Shown here: positions 15,735 to 25,692 of the stretch, in pieces
Layout: every line of letters starts with the position of its first letter
Numbering within the stretch: position 1 is the first letter of the stretch
Source of the DNA: CAZRCG01 sp964598565
Lineage (GTDB): Bacteria > Bdellovibrionota > UBA2394
Direction: 5' to 3'
NCBI GenBank assembly: GCA_964598565.1
Contig: CAZRCG010000008.1
Location: 1-64,000 of the forward strand
Length of the DNA stretch: 64,000 bases
The notes under the pieces: model-generated
The model's database searches: none
The model's input: only the letters and a program-made list of their open reading frames with translations
What the model was told of the DNA's origin: nothing
Made by a program: the position numbers and the translations under genes

Positions 15735-17061
15735 TCACGCCACAAATGGCGGCCACCCAGTTGGCGTCGGCCATCGACTTCGCATCACCGTCTCAACATC
15801 CCGCCGTGGTGTGGCGATGATCTTCTTTGTGCTCGTTTTCGGGCTACTGTTGGGATTTTTTATGCTGATTGCCAATACGGGGATGCTCATTTATCAAAAA
15901 GTTCGTCTGCAGACGGCGGTTGACTTGGCATCGTATGCGGCAGCGGCTGTTCAAGCCAGCTATCTTGGCAATCGAGCCTCCGGAGAAGAATCCATTTCAT
16001 CGATCAATTACGAAATTATGGAGCGCTACCAGAAGCTTTTGGCCGATCTGCAGAATCAGCAGTGGGCGCCATGGCCCAATATGATAGCCATTCCAGGCGC
16101 GGCAGGTGCTGTGGCGTGTGCGTCGTTATGTAATGCGGCCAATTATGGCAATGCCAAAATTGTTGAGGGTATCTACAAATCGGCAGCTGCTGATATGGAT
16201 CAACTCAGACAAAAGGCGATTCGCATTATGGAGCAGTTGCCAGAAGCCGCTCGCAAAGCTGCGGAGGCAACGCTGAAAGCGAATATTCCTGAGCTCGCCG
16301 TAGATGACGGTGATGCGGTATCGCGACTTGCCTCAAGCACTACCAACAAGTGGGAAGATGTTACCAAAACCAATACGCCCTTAGACAAAAAGAAAAATGC
16401 GGTGCTCGGTTTTACCTCTGAGAAAGGTCTTTATCTTGCGAATATCGTGGCGGCAGTTCCTCATGCATTTCCTTATTATGGGCCCTATTGTTTCAATCAG
16501 ATTTTGATCGATAATCAAGGTCAGCCCAACCTTTGGTATTGCACCGTCAACGGGGCAGGCTATCCGCCTGGAGAGCAAGGCTATAAGTCAGCACGTCTGG
16601 CCTACGCAAAATCGTTCGCGCCTCTTATCAACGGCAATGTCGGTACGGTGGCGTCAATTTCAGATACCCGCTCGAACGCCATTCGATTGAACTTCGTTCA
16701 AAACCATCATCGACCCGGTCCTTTTTTTGTGAGTGCGGCGGAGTGGTATCCCGAAAACGGCAGCCTTATGAATCTTGAAAATAGCTTGGGCGCGAAGGGC
16801 AGTCTCTTTCCCCAGCGCACACGCTTAGTAGCACTCTCGGCTGCAGAGCCCTTCGGGAGTGATTTAGCTATGGGAGGTACGGCCAGCTCGTTCGGTGTAC
16901 GGCTTCAAAGTATTCGTAAGCTATTGCTTGATCCGCGCATGGCATTGGTGAAGCCAGACTTTCCGGGGCTCTATGAATATATGGAGAGCTTGTCTCCTAA
17001 AAATCGAGAAGGTAAGCCCACAGAAAAATCTGAAACGGTGATCAGGAGATTTTTGCATTGA
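15724..17061 (+). CDS. TadG-like pilus assembly protein
   Basis: A 445-residue protein. After a short N-terminus, RRGVAMIFFVLVFGLLLGFFMLIANTGML forms one membrane helix, followed by KVRLQTAVDLASYAAAAVQ. This is the signature of TadG/TadE-like proteins, in which this helix leads into a large extracytoplasmic domain. The ATG at 15724 lies inside the end of the preceding gene, so translation is probably coupled. The frame is open upstream to 15649 but that part is out of context. Two cysteines near residue 130 (CASLC) may pair. Confidence 0.75.
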   Translation: MISDHATNGGHPVGVGHRLRITVSTSRRGVAMIFFVLVFGLLLGFFMLIANTGMLIYQKVRLQTAVDLASYAAAAVQASYLGNRASGEESISSINYEIMERYQKLLADLQNQQWAPWPNMIAIPGAAGAVACASLCNAANYGNAKIVEGIYKSAAADMDQLRQKAIRIMEQLPEAARKAAEATLKANIPELAVDDGDAVSRLASSTTNKWEDVTKTNTPLDKKKNAVLGFTSEKGLYLANIVAAVPHAFPYYGPYCFNQILIDNQGQPNLWYCTVNGAGYPPGEQGYKSARLAYAKSFAPLINGNVGTVASISDTRSNAIRLNFVQNHHRPGPFFVSAAEWYPENGSLMNLENSLGAKGSLFPQRTRLVALSAAEPFGSDLAMGGTASSFGVRLQSIRKLLLDPRMALVKPDFPGLYEYMESLSPKNREGKPTEKSETVIRRFLH

Positions 17062-19832
17062 GGTTTAGGCAAAGAGCTATTTTTCATTCTCAGCGTGCTC
17101 AAACCATTTTGGAGTTGGCATTCTTCGTCTCGTTCATTGCGAGTTTTATGGTGCTCGCCTACGCCATGTTTTCTGTCTTTAATGTTTCTCAAAAACAAAC
17201 CATGCTTTTAAGAACTCAGGCCTTTATTGAGCTCGGTAATCATTCTGATTTCAGCCAGAGCCGTCACGGGCAGGATGATCCTAAGGGTGGTAAGGGTCGT
17301 GTCGATTTTTCTCTGGGCCAGAAATCTAAAACAGCACGAGTCGATCTCGATAAAGTAGAGCCTTTCAAAAAAGCGACTGAAGGCGAACTGCAGCTTGATA
17401 TCACGCGGGCGCTGAAAGATGATCTGTATTGGAATCGCTACCAGCTGCCCAAAGCCAAGACACAAATTGTGTGGCTTGAGAATCGAAATTCCCAGCCTCT
17501 TTTTCAGTTAGATCTCCATCAAACCTTGTCGATCGTACATAATCGTTCGATTCGTCTGAGTGAGAGTGCGGTTCAGTCCAGTCGTAAAGAGACGGGAGCG
17601 TATTCGGGCTCTTTACACTTTGAAGCCTTTGTTCAGTTGTTGTCGGCCTCCAAGAAGATCACGGGAACCCAAGGTCTAATCGATGATCTTGAAGTAATTC
17701 GCGAGGCGACGCGCCAATTGGTTCGAAATGATCCGTCTCTGTCGAAAGAAGCTGAAGAGCTCGAAAAATCACTGAACGCCATCGAAGGTTTAACGGGAGG
17801 TTTGCAAGCTTCGCTCATATCGGCCGCCATTCAAATGGCCATGGTCGAAGGCATGCAGGCGTTGAAAGGTCTTTCGAGTGCGGGCCGCGGTGCTCAGGGT
17901 GGGGCGCAGGGTGCCGCTCAAGGGGCAGGTGCAAGTTATCCTGGGCTATTCGATCGAATGACGGGAGGTCTCTTTTCTAAGCCCGAAGTGGCGGCGGGCC
18001 TTGCGGCCAAAGGTGATTTAGGAAGCACTTTGGTGAATACGGCGGTGAGCCCCGTGCGCGATGTGGTTCAAGGTTTCAACGGATTTACGGGAGCCCTCGG
18101 TCAGCTCGCCGACGGGGGTGCTTTTTGGCAAGGCGCCACGCAAGCCATGTCTGGCCTTTCGCAAATAGGCCAAAGCGCCTCGCTCGCAGCCTCATTTGCC
18201 GGCACCAACTTAGAGGGCCTCGATTTGGCCGTTAGCGCCTTAGCCGCACCGGGGGCCATCACGTCAGGCCTCGACAATTTAGAGACGTCGTTTCACGATA
18301 TTCATACCAACAACGGGCACAACTGGACGGCCGTTGTGAAATCCTTCAGCGAAGTCGTGACTCCTATCACGCAGCTGCTGTCGTTAACGTCATCTGATCT
18401 CGCGGTGCCTCTGTCGTATGTCAATACAGGCATCGGGCTCGTGGGGGCGGTATCGAGCGGCGTCGACATGGCAAAAGATTTGGGCAAGGGTCCGTTTGAT
18501 TTACCTCAGACCCTTCAAGATGTCGGTATGTTTACAGCATCCATGGGGGCTCTCTACTCGGGCGTCGCTGGTCTGACAGGAAAAGATCCAACGCTTGGTG
18601 CTTATATTTCACTGGGGGGTACCGCGATGGCGGGTTTGGGCGCCGCCGTCGAGTGGTCAAAAGATTTAAAGAAAGATGATTTTAAATTGGGCAATCCCGT
18701 TAAGGGTTTCGGAGACGCGCTGAAACAAAACTTTACGGGCGCCGCCGATAGTTTAAAAAACTTTTCTCAAGAAATGCGAGAAGGCGCTAAGACCATTGGC
18801 ACCAATATGAATCAACTTTTTGGACCTAAGGTTAAAATCGCCGATCCTAATGGCGATGCCGCCGGCCTTATGACAGCCACCAGTCAAATCGATGACAAAA
18901 CCTTGGCCGCATTGGCCAATATGGGCCGGGGTGTAAAAAAGGGTAATTTGTCAGGCGGAAATATTGATTTAGCGGCACGCAACTTAAAAGACAGTGAAGA
19001 GGCGGTTTTGCTCAATATGAAATATCACGGCGCCTCAGACCAAGAAGTGCGAGCGATGAAAGAGCAGTTTCAAACCGTGCAAGAGACGGTGGCTCATCTA
19101 CAGGCTCATAAGGCAAATCCTGAGGGCGTGGCTCTCGACAGTGAAAAGGTAAGACAAGGTCGTCTTTCGGCCGAAGAGCTCAATCGCTCCATCGCGTCTC
19201 ATATTTTGAATCCAGAAAATGACTATGCCAAAAAGCAAATCAAAGCTATTCGTGCTGGCTCAGGGCAGAAGAATCTTGAAATGGCCGTGGTGGCGGCCGG
19301 ACAAACATTTGAAGATCAGAAAAAATTGGAGCGTTCGCTTTTAGATCAGAAAGGACTGAGCGGTGTTTGGTTTTCTCTCAAAGGTGTGACGGGCGGTGAA
19401 AGAACTCTCAAAGCGTTTAACGATCAACAGCGCCAGACACTCGAGCTTGCGAGTCTTGCGCAAATCAACACAGCTATCAACACCAAGAAACAAGAAGTAG
19501 CCCGTGTGAAGTCGATTGTTCAAACATCCGAGGGTTTGCACGGTGTATTGTCGGCTAATAATGCCGATCGTCTGCGTCAACAGGCTCGAACACTTTCTCG
19601 TGAGTTAGACCAAGCCTTAGACAGCAATTTATATAATGGCGCCATGCGTGCACGCATTGAAGCACAACGAGATAAACTTCATAGCATCGCCAATGGATCA
19701 CGCGAGATCTTATCTGAAAAAGAATATTTGATGTTTGCCAGTGAAGAGATTGATCGCGCAGCGCGTGATATTGAGAGCCGTCGAGGCGAATTGCTTCAGC
19801 ACCTACAAGTCTGCACGTCAAATGCGTGTTAG
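17058..19832 (+). CDS. Large pseudopilin-like protein with 890-residue C-terminal domain
   Basis: The protein is 924 residues. Its N-terminus, HSQRAQTILELAFFVSFIASF, is like a class III prepilin (QTxLEL after the cut site) but has Ala in place of Gly before the cut. A large soluble region follows. About residues 270-560 are rich in Gly, Ala and Ser with hydrophobic stretches like a pore-forming or surface protein (SAAIQMAMVEGMQALKGLSS). Residues 600-924 are charged and helical. The TTG at 17058 overlaps the previous stop and is supported by AGGAGA 8 bp upstream. I know no named family of this size. The operon position suggests a surface-exposed tip or adhesin-like subunit of the Tad pilus, which is inference. 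Confidence 0.65.
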   Translation: MRFRQRAIFHSQRAQTILELAFFVSFIASFMVLAYAMFSVFNVSQKQTMLLRTQAFIELGNHSDFSQSRHGQDDPKGGKGRVDFSLGQKSKTARVDLDKVEPFKKATEGELQLDITRALKDDLYWNRYQLPKAKTQIVWLENRNSQPLFQLDLHQTLSIVHNRSIRLSESAVQSSRKETGAYSGSLHFEAFVQLLSASKKITGTQGLIDDLEVIREATRQLVRNDPSLSKEAEELEKSLNAIEGLTGGLQASLISAAIQMAMVEGMQALKGLSSAGRGAQGGAQGAAQGAGASYPGLFDRMTGGLFSKPEVAAGLAAKGDLGSTLVNTAVSPVRDVVQGFNGFTGALGQLADGGAFWQGATQAMSGLSQIGQSASLAASFAGTNLEGLDLAVSALAAPGAITSGLDNLETSFHDIHTNNGHNWTAVVKSFSEVVTPITQLLSLTSSDLAVPLSYVNTGIGLVGAVSSGVDMAKDLGKGPFDLPQTLQDVGMFTASMGALYSGVAGLTGKDPTLGAYISLGGTAMAGLGAAVEWSKDLKKDDFKLGNPVKGFGDALKQNFTGAADSLKNFSQEMREGAKTIGTNMNQLFGPKVKIADPNGDAAGLMTATSQIDDKTLAALANMGRGVKKGNLSGGNIDLAARNLKDSEEAVLLNMKYHGASDQEVRAMKEQFQTVQETVAHLQAHKANPEGVALDSEKVRQGRLSAEELNRSIASHILNPENDYAKKQIKAIRAGSGQKNLEMAVVAAGQTFEDQKKLERSLLDQKGLSGVWFSLKGVTGGERTLKAFNDQQRQTLELASLAQINTAINTKKQEVARVKSIVQTSEGLHGVLSANNADRLRQQARTLSRELDQALDSNLYNGAMRARIEAQRDKLHSIANGSREILSEKEYLMFASEEIDRAARDIESRRGELLQHLQVCTSNAC

Positions 19833-19915
19833 CCAGAGTCGGGGCATGGGGTCAAAGAGAAGGAACGCGTTAAAATTAATGGGAGATTTGATCACGTCTG
19901 AAGAAGGAGGAGTCT

Positions 19916-20776
19916 TTGGAAAACCGTCGCGCCGTCTTATTTTCTGTTGCAGCCGCAGGTATCGCAATGCTCTCGTTTTTTTATTATCTTCATTTAGCCG
20001 TTAACCGAGAGATAGGCGATTTAAAGAGGCGAGTTGTTGTGATCAAGGCCCGGGTTGATATTCAGGCCAATACCCGGATCACCGAAGATATGTTGCTTCA
20101 AGCAGAGTATCCCGAAAGTTTTTTACCACCGAAGGCCGCCTTCAGTATGGACGAGGTGATCAATCAGGTCGCGCTGGCGACCATTTTTGAGGGGGAACCC
20201 ATTTTAACGTCGAAGCTTGTGCCCTTTGATGAAAGCTCGATCGATAGAAGAATTCCCGATGGCTATCGAGCGATCACCGTCGGGATACGAGACGACCAAG
20301 ATGTCGTCGGTGTTGGCGGGTTATTGAGACCAGGTCACTTCGTCGACATACTTGTAACGCTGTTCATCAATACGAGAGAAATTGAAAAAGGCTCGATGGC
20401 GGCTCTTGGTGCGGATCAAGCGGCCAATCTAAAAGCTGAAACAAGAACTGTATTTCAAAATATTAAAATTTTGGCCGTAGGACGTGATGCGAGAATTGCC
20501 CCGGCGCAGGTCAATCGCCCACAGCCGATGGAAGAAGAACTCACTAATAAAAACGTGACCGTGGCTCTAAGACCCGACGATGTACAGAAGTTAGTGCTCG
20601 CTCAGTCAGTAGGCCGCCTCACGCTCAGCCTTCGTAAGTTTAATGATGCCGACATAGCGCAGCTCGACTATCTCGATGCGTTCAAAGCGTTTGGCGTGAA
20701 ATTGCCCGTTGTGATGGGACCGCCTCCGGCCTATCGCGAAATTCGAGGGGGACAGGTATTTAGTCAGCCCTTTTAA
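19916..20776 (+). CDS. cpaB: Tad pilus assembly protein CpaB/RcpC
   Basis: A 286-residue protein with an N-terminal membrane anchor (VLFSVAAAGIAMLSFFYYLHL). An SAF-like domain follows (VVVIKARVDIQANTRITEDMLLQ, FEGEPILTSKLV), then the CpaB core IPDGYRAITVGIRDDQDVVGVGGLLRPGHFVDIL. In Tad systems it works with the secretin in the periplasm. The TTG start follows AAGGAGGAG. It is 31 bp ahead of the secretin gene. Confidence 0.9.
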   Translation: MENRRAVLFSVAAAGIAMLSFFYYLHLAVNREIGDLKRRVVVIKARVDIQANTRITEDMLLQAEYPESFLPPKAAFSMDEVINQVALATIFEGEPILTSKLVPFDESSIDRRIPDGYRAITVGIRDDQDVVGVGGLLRPGHFVDILVTLFINTREIEKGSMAALGADQAANLKAETRTVFQNIKILAVGRDARIAPAQVNRPQPMEEELTNKNVTVALRPDDVQKLVLAQSVGRLTLSLRKFNDADIAQLDYLDAFKAFGVKLPVVMGPPPAYREIRGGQVFSQPF

Positions 20777-20806
20777 GATACAAGGACGAAGAAACAAGGA
20801 ATATTT

Positions 20807-22399
20807 ATGGTGAAGAGTCTTACAAGAACGAGTGTTAACTGCGAATGGATGACGGCCCTGTTTCTGGTGAGTATAGGGCTTACTTTCGCAGACGTCTCAG
20901 CGCAAACAGGTGCAAGTGGTAGCGTTGCCGGTGATAGTGTCACGGGTGGCAATGCTAGTGGCGATAATAGCAGTCGCGTCGAAGTCGAGTTCAAAAAGCC
21001 TAGTCGCGAACTCTTTTTAGTTAAAGATCGGCCGCAGAGCTTAGATTTTGACTACGATATCGGCGAGATCGCTCTTGGAAATCCAGGCGTAGTGGCGGTC
21101 GTAGCCGATCGAGAACGCCGCCGCATTGTGATGTCGCCGTTAGAGGCGGGTGAAACGGCGCTGCTGGTTTTCGATTCTGCAGGGCGACAGAGAGATAATA
21201 TTCAAATCACGGTGGCGTCGGCCGATTTGGATGAGTTTGTAAAAGATCTTGGCTTTCTCTTTCGAGACATCGAAGGCCTTCAGTTTCGTCGCGTAGGTCG
21301 AAAGGTGATTATCGAAGGAGAAGTTTATTTAAAGAGCGATCTTGATCGTATTCGAGAAGTTATTCGGGGCAATGATTTTGTGGTCGATCTCGTAACGCTG
21401 TCTCAAGATACACAGCGTATTTTAGCACGTCGTATTAAAGACGAAATTAGCATCAATGGGGTGGAAGTGGCGACGACGAAAGACCGTATCGTTCTTAAGG
21501 GCGAAGTGAGCTCTGAAGACGAATCAAAGAGGGCTGAGAAGTTGGCTGCGATTTATGTGGATCAAGCGGCAATCGTCAATGCTCTATCGATTAATCCACG
21601 AAAGTCTGCCGCACGCTCGGCAAAATTAATTCAAGTCACGGCCTATTTCGTAGAATTAAACAAATCGTTTTTGCGAAATTTCAATTTTTCGTGGACGCCC
21701 ATTGCAAACGTGACAGCAGGCTATCAAACCGGCAGTCGATTTCAGTTTGTAGGCATTCTGACCGACTTTATACCCAAACTAAACACCGCAAAGGCCCTAG
21801 GTGTCGCGAGAGTCTTCGAAAATCCGACGGTATCAGTGAAAAGTGGTGAAGCCGCGACTGTATCGTCGGGAGGGTCTGTCTTTGTGCCAATTCCCGATAA
21901 AGGGGGTGGCACTCAGTTCTCTGACCCCAAAGAAACAGGGGTCACACTCAATGTAACGCCTTCTGCCGATGACAGAGACTCTGTGGATCTTAAAGTGTCG
22001 GTTGAAGTTTCTAAACTAGGGGCCGGGCCCACCGAAGGCAGCTTCGTGATTAATCGTTCAAGGCTCAATACCTCTCACTTTGTTCGATCGGGTGAAACGG
22101 TGGCTCTTGGGGGTGTGCTACGATCGGCATTTACCGACGTAAAAGATGCACCGCCCTCCCAACCCTTTGCGTTTCAGCCGCTGGGTGCCGGCGAAGGCCA
22201 GGGAGTATCGTCCTCGTTTGGTAATATTTTTCAGATCTTCAAGAGCCGCTCGGCCACGGCAGATAAAACCATGTTCATTGTATTTGTAACGCCTGAGATT
22301 TTAATGTCGGCGCGAGACTCAAGCCGCTCGCTGAGAGAGCAAATGAACTTAAGATCTTTAGAAGCTGGCGCGGAGCAAGCCGGAGAGGCCTTTGAATAA
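20807..22399 (+). CDS. cpaC: Tad outer-membrane secretin CpaC/RcpA
   Basis: A 530-residue protein with a signal peptide, a Ser/Gly-rich segment, and an N-terminal pilus-secretin domain (DYDIGEIALGNPGVVAVVADRE). A BON-like segment (FRRVGRKVIIEGEVYLKSDLD) comes next, then the secretin domain with VFENPTVSVKSGEAATVSSGG and, near the end, TMFIVFVTPEIL. It forms the outer-membrane channel for the Flp fibre. Its stop abuts the ATG of the next gene directly. Confidence 0.92.
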   Translation: MVKSLTRTSVNCEWMTALFLVSIGLTFADVSAQTGASGSVAGDSVTGGNASGDNSSRVEVEFKKPSRELFLVKDRPQSLDFDYDIGEIALGNPGVVAVVADRERRRIVMSPLEAGETALLVFDSAGRQRDNIQITVASADLDEFVKDLGFLFRDIEGLQFRRVGRKVIIEGEVYLKSDLDRIREVIRGNDFVVDLVTLSQDTQRILARRIKDEISINGVEVATTKDRIVLKGEVSSEDESKRAEKLAAIYVDQAAIVNALSINPRKSAARSAKLIQVTAYFVELNKSFLRNFNFSWTPIANVTAGYQTGSRFQFVGILTDFIPKLNTAKALGVARVFENPTVSVKSGEAATVSSGGSVFVPIPDKGGGTQFSDPKETGVTLNVTPSADDRDSVDLKVSVEVSKLGAGPTEGSFVINRSRLNTSHFVRSGETVALGGVLRSAFTDVKDAPPSQPFAFQPLGAGEGQGVSSSFGNIFQIFKSRSATADKTMFIVFVTPEILMSARDSSRSLREQMNLRSLEAGAEQAGEAFE

Positions 22400-24799
22400 A
22401 TGGGAATTTCCATTGCAGTGGGGGGTCCAAAAGATGGGGCGGGTAAAACAACCTTTGCACTGCATTTAGCCTATGGACTTTCGAAATTTGGAGGCAAGTC
22501 GGTCTGCTTGATCGATGCTGACGTTGCCAATTTGGGAGATCTCTCGGTCATTCTCAATGCCAAAAAGAATAAAACTCTGGTGGATTATATTAAACAGAGT
22601 GGTCGTATGGATACCAAGCTGACACAGCAGTGGGTCTTAAAATGTCCCTTAGGATTTTATCTGCTCGACAGCGGAAGTTTTGCCACCGACTTTCAAAGCC
22701 TCGAAGATCAAGCGATTGATAAATCAATCAAGCTTCTGAATCGCTCATTTGACTATTGCATCTTTGATTTGGGTCGAGATTTTCATCCACTCTCGTTTCG
22801 AGCCCTAGAAAATTCTTCGATGGCCTTTATTGTAGCGCCATCCGATATTCTTGGCATTCATCAGGCGGCTGAGTACTCGAAAAAGCTACGAAGTCTTCAG
22901 TTTGGTACCGACTTTCAGCGACTGATTCTTAATCGTTTCGATGCAAAAAGCGTCATTAGCCCCCAGATGGTAAAGCAAAAAGTTTTATTGGAGCCCTTAG
23001 TGCTTCTTCCCGACGATTCTAGCGCCTTTCAGCAAGTGATTTCGCAAGGTAAGCCGCTTCAGATTCTTAATCCTAGGCATCCTTATCTGAAGGGAGTGGA
23101 CGATGCCATTAAGGCCGTTCAGCAATTAGAGGCTAAAACAGAGCGATCCAAAATTATAAAGTCGTCTGCGCCTTCGTCGTGGGAGGCGTTGAAAGCAGTT
23201 CTGCCGTTTGCAGGCGGAGGTTCGTCGAGCTCATCGAGCAAAATTCTGGAACTCGGGTCGGTATCGGCTTCGATCATGGAGAGAAATCTTTCGATTCGAG
23301 CTCGCGTCCATGAGCGACTACTTGAATTGGTCGATCTTAAGCAAATGGATGCGTTTCAGCTCGAAAAAGATTCTAAGAAAAAAGAGGAGCTGAAAAATCA
23401 AACTGCGCAAGCGATTCAGAGACTTCTTGAAGAAGAGGCCCGAGAAATTGAAAATCGACAAGAGCGCGCCGATCTTGCCAAAGAAATTCTAGACGAAGCG
23501 CTGGGTCTTGGTCCTGTGGAGCCCCTCTTAGCCAATGTCGAAGTATCCGAAATCATGGTGAACGGTAAAGATCAGATTTACGTCGAGCGTAAGGGCCGAC
23601 TCACTCTCACCGATTACCGTTTCACTACCGACAAGCAGCTGACGGCTGCCATTGAAAGAATCGTGAGCCCCATCTCTCGGCGAGTCGATGAAAAAACGCC
23701 CCTGTGCGACGCGCGATTGAAAGATGGGTCTCGTATCAATATCATCATTCCACCCCTGTCGCTGCGTGGCCCCGTCATTACTATTCGAAAGTTTTTTAAA
23801 GAGCGACTCACGATCAACGATCTTATTAAATATGGATCTCTCACTGATGAGATGTCTGATTTCTTACGAGCCGCTGTATCAGCGCGACTCAATATTGTAG
23901 TGAGCGGTGGTACGGGCTCTGGAAAAACCACGCTCCTTAATATGGTGGCCGGCTTTATTCCCGAAGATGAGCGCATCGTCACAGTCGAAGATGCGGCTGA
24001 ATTGCAATTACCTCAGCCGCACGTCATTACACTTGAATCTCGTCCTGCCAATCTCACCGGCGAAGGGGCAATTCATATTCGAGATCTTGTTAGAAACTCC
24101 CTACGTATGCGACCCGATCGAATTGTGGTCGGAGAGTGTCGAGGTGGAGAAGCGCTCGATATGTTGCAAGCGATGAATACGGGTCATGATGGCTCGTTAA
24201 CGACGATTCACTCGAATAATCCCAGAGATTGCATTCGTCGTATTGAAACCTTGGTGATGATGGCGGGATTCGATTTACCCATGCAGGCGATTCGCGAGCA
24301 AATTGCCGCGGCGGTTCATTTGATTGTGCAACTCAAGCGCTATAGCGATGGAGCGCGTCGTATCTCGCATATTACCGAAGTAATTGGTATCGAGGGAGAT
24401 ACGGTGGTGACTCAGCCCATTTTTGAATTCAAGCAAACGGGTGTGGATGAAAAAGGCAAAGTGAAAGGCCAGTACCAACCCTCGGGGCTTATTCCGAAAT
24501 TTGTTGAAACCTTGAAAGCAAAAGGCATTGCGCCGCCCAAGGGACTTTTCGCCGCAGCACCTCGCAGTGCCGGCGATGCCACATCAGTAAGTTCAATGAG
24601 TAGCGGCTCAGTAGCGGGCTCTCCGAGCGTCGTTGGAAGAGGTCCGTTGCCCAACCCCGGATCTTCGCTCTCTAAGGCCCCACCCACTGACAAGCCTTCC
24701 TTACCTTCGACGACTTCTCCGCGATCTGGATTCTCTTCGACGCCACGTAAACCTCTTAACGCACCTATCAAGAATCCACTGGGAGGCAAGAAGTCGTGA
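22400..24799 (+). CDS. TadZ-TadA (CpaE-CpaF) fusion ATPase
   Basis: One 799-residue frame with two ATPases that are normally separate genes. Residues 1-250 are a MinD/ParA-type domain with a deviant Walker A, GGPKDGAGKTT (signature Lys at about 11), and LIDADVANLGD, which is the CpaE/TadZ part used for polar placement. A Ser-rich linker (FAGGGSSSSSSK) leads to residues 285-700, a CpaF/TadA secretion ATPase. This part has the N-terminal helical region, GGTGSGKTTL at about 503-512, TVEDAAELQL, RPDRIVVGECRGGEALDMLQ and TTIHSN. The tail of about 90 residues is rich in Pro, Ser and Gly. The reading frame is continuous, so this is a true fusion and not two adjacent genes. Confidence 0.92.
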   Translation: MGISIAVGGPKDGAGKTTFALHLAYGLSKFGGKSVCLIDADVANLGDLSVILNAKKNKTLVDYIKQSGRMDTKLTQQWVLKCPLGFYLLDSGSFATDFQSLEDQAIDKSIKLLNRSFDYCIFDLGRDFHPLSFRALENSSMAFIVAPSDILGIHQAAEYSKKLRSLQFGTDFQRLILNRFDAKSVISPQMVKQKVLLEPLVLLPDDSSAFQQVISQGKPLQILNPRHPYLKGVDDAIKAVQQLEAKTERSKIIKSSAPSSWEALKAVLPFAGGGSSSSSSKILELGSVSASIMERNLSIRARVHERLLELVDLKQMDAFQLEKDSKKKEELKNQTAQAIQRLLEEEAREIENRQERADLAKEILDEALGLGPVEPLLANVEVSEIMVNGKDQIYVERKGRLTLTDYRFTTDKQLTAAIERIVSPISRRVDEKTPLCDARLKDGSRINIIIPPLSLRGPVITIRKFFKERLTINDLIKYGSLTDEMSDFLRAAVSARLNIVVSGGTGSGKTTLLNMVAGFIPEDERIVTVEDAAELQLPQPHVITLESRPANLTGEGAIHIRDLVRNSLRMRPDRIVVGECRGGEALDMLQAMNTGHDGSLTTIHSNNPRDCIRRIETLVMMAGFDLPMQAIREQIAAAVHLIVQLKRYSDGARRISHITEVIGIEGDTVVTQPIFEFKQTGVDEKGKVKGQYQPSGLIPKFVETLKAKGIAPPKGLFAAAPRSAGDATSVSSMSSGSVAGSPSVVGRGPLPNPGSSLSKAPPTDKPSLPSTTSPRSGFSSTPRKPLNAPIKNPLGGKKS

Positions 24800-25692
24800 C
24801 GTTTCTGCCGGTCTTACTTCAAATTTTTGTGGGCATTCTCGGAGGGCTTGCCATTGCAGCGGCGATATTCTGGACGGTCTTTCGTCGTTACGACGATATT
24901 GAAGTTAAAGTACTCGGCCGAGTCGCGGCTGACGCGCACTCGCTCTACGATACGCTGGACAAAATGTATAGGCGCAAGACCATGCAGCAAGTTTACCTTA
25001 TGGTGCTTGTTCCTGCAGCCGCTTTTGGAACTGTGGGTCTGTTTATAGGGTTGCGCTACGGACTCATGATGGGTGGCATGGTGGCAGGTGTTCTAGGATT
25101 TGTCGCCTATAAGCTCCCAGGGGTGATTGCCAATCGAATGCTTAAAATTCGCGTCGAGAAATTTGACCGACAATTGGTGGATGCTCTCAATCTTATGTCG
25201 AATGCTGTAAAGTCGGGACTTTCTTTTCTTCAGGTCGTGCAAGTCATTGAGCGTGAAATGCCCAAGCCTATCTCAGACGAGTTTGCGATGGTGCTCAAAG
25301 AGAATCGTGTTGGTATTAACTTGAACGATGCACTTCTCAATATGACCAAACGAGTTCCTTCTGACGATCTGTTTATGATTGTGAATACCGTCGTCACCCT
25401 CTCTCAACAAGGCGGAAATTTATCGGAAGCCTTTGAAACGATTGCCAAGACGATTCGCGAACGTCGGCGTATTCACGAGCGAATTAAGACACTCTCGCAG
25501 GCCGCCGTGACTCAAGGAACTTTGCTGTCGATTATTCCGTTGGTTCAACTTGGCATGCAGTTTTATATTCAGCCCCAGTCGGCTAAACTTCTGCTGACCA
25601 CACCTCTTGGCCAAGTGATGATGGCCATCATGTTTGTGATGATGGCTCTGGGTGGATTATGGATGAAGAAAATTTTGACGATTGATGTCTAA
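24796..25692 (+). CDS. tadB: Tad inner-membrane platform protein TadB
   Basis: A 298-residue protein with an N-terminal helix, two more near residues 75-115, a type II secretion F-domain (FDRQLVDALNLMSNAVKSGLSFLQVVQVIEREMP, then LFMIVNTVVTLSQQGGNLSEAFETIAKTIRER) and a C-terminal pair of helices. It anchors the TadA ATPase. The GTG start overlaps the previous stop (GTGA). The partner gene tadC, which usually follows, is not in the window. Confidence 0.9.
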   Translation: MTFLPVLLQIFVGILGGLAIAAAIFWTVFRRYDDIEVKVLGRVAADAHSLYDTLDKMYRRKTMQQVYLMVLVPAAAFGTVGLFIGLRYGLMMGGMVAGVLGFVAYKLPGVIANRMLKIRVEKFDRQLVDALNLMSNAVKSGLSFLQVVQVIEREMPKPISDEFAMVLKENRVGINLNDALLNMTKRVPSDDLFMIVNTVVTLSQQGGNLSEAFETIAKTIRERRRIHERIKTLSQAAVTQGTLLSIIPLVQLGMQFYIQPQSAKLLLTTPLGQVMMAIMFVMMALGGLWMKKILTIDV

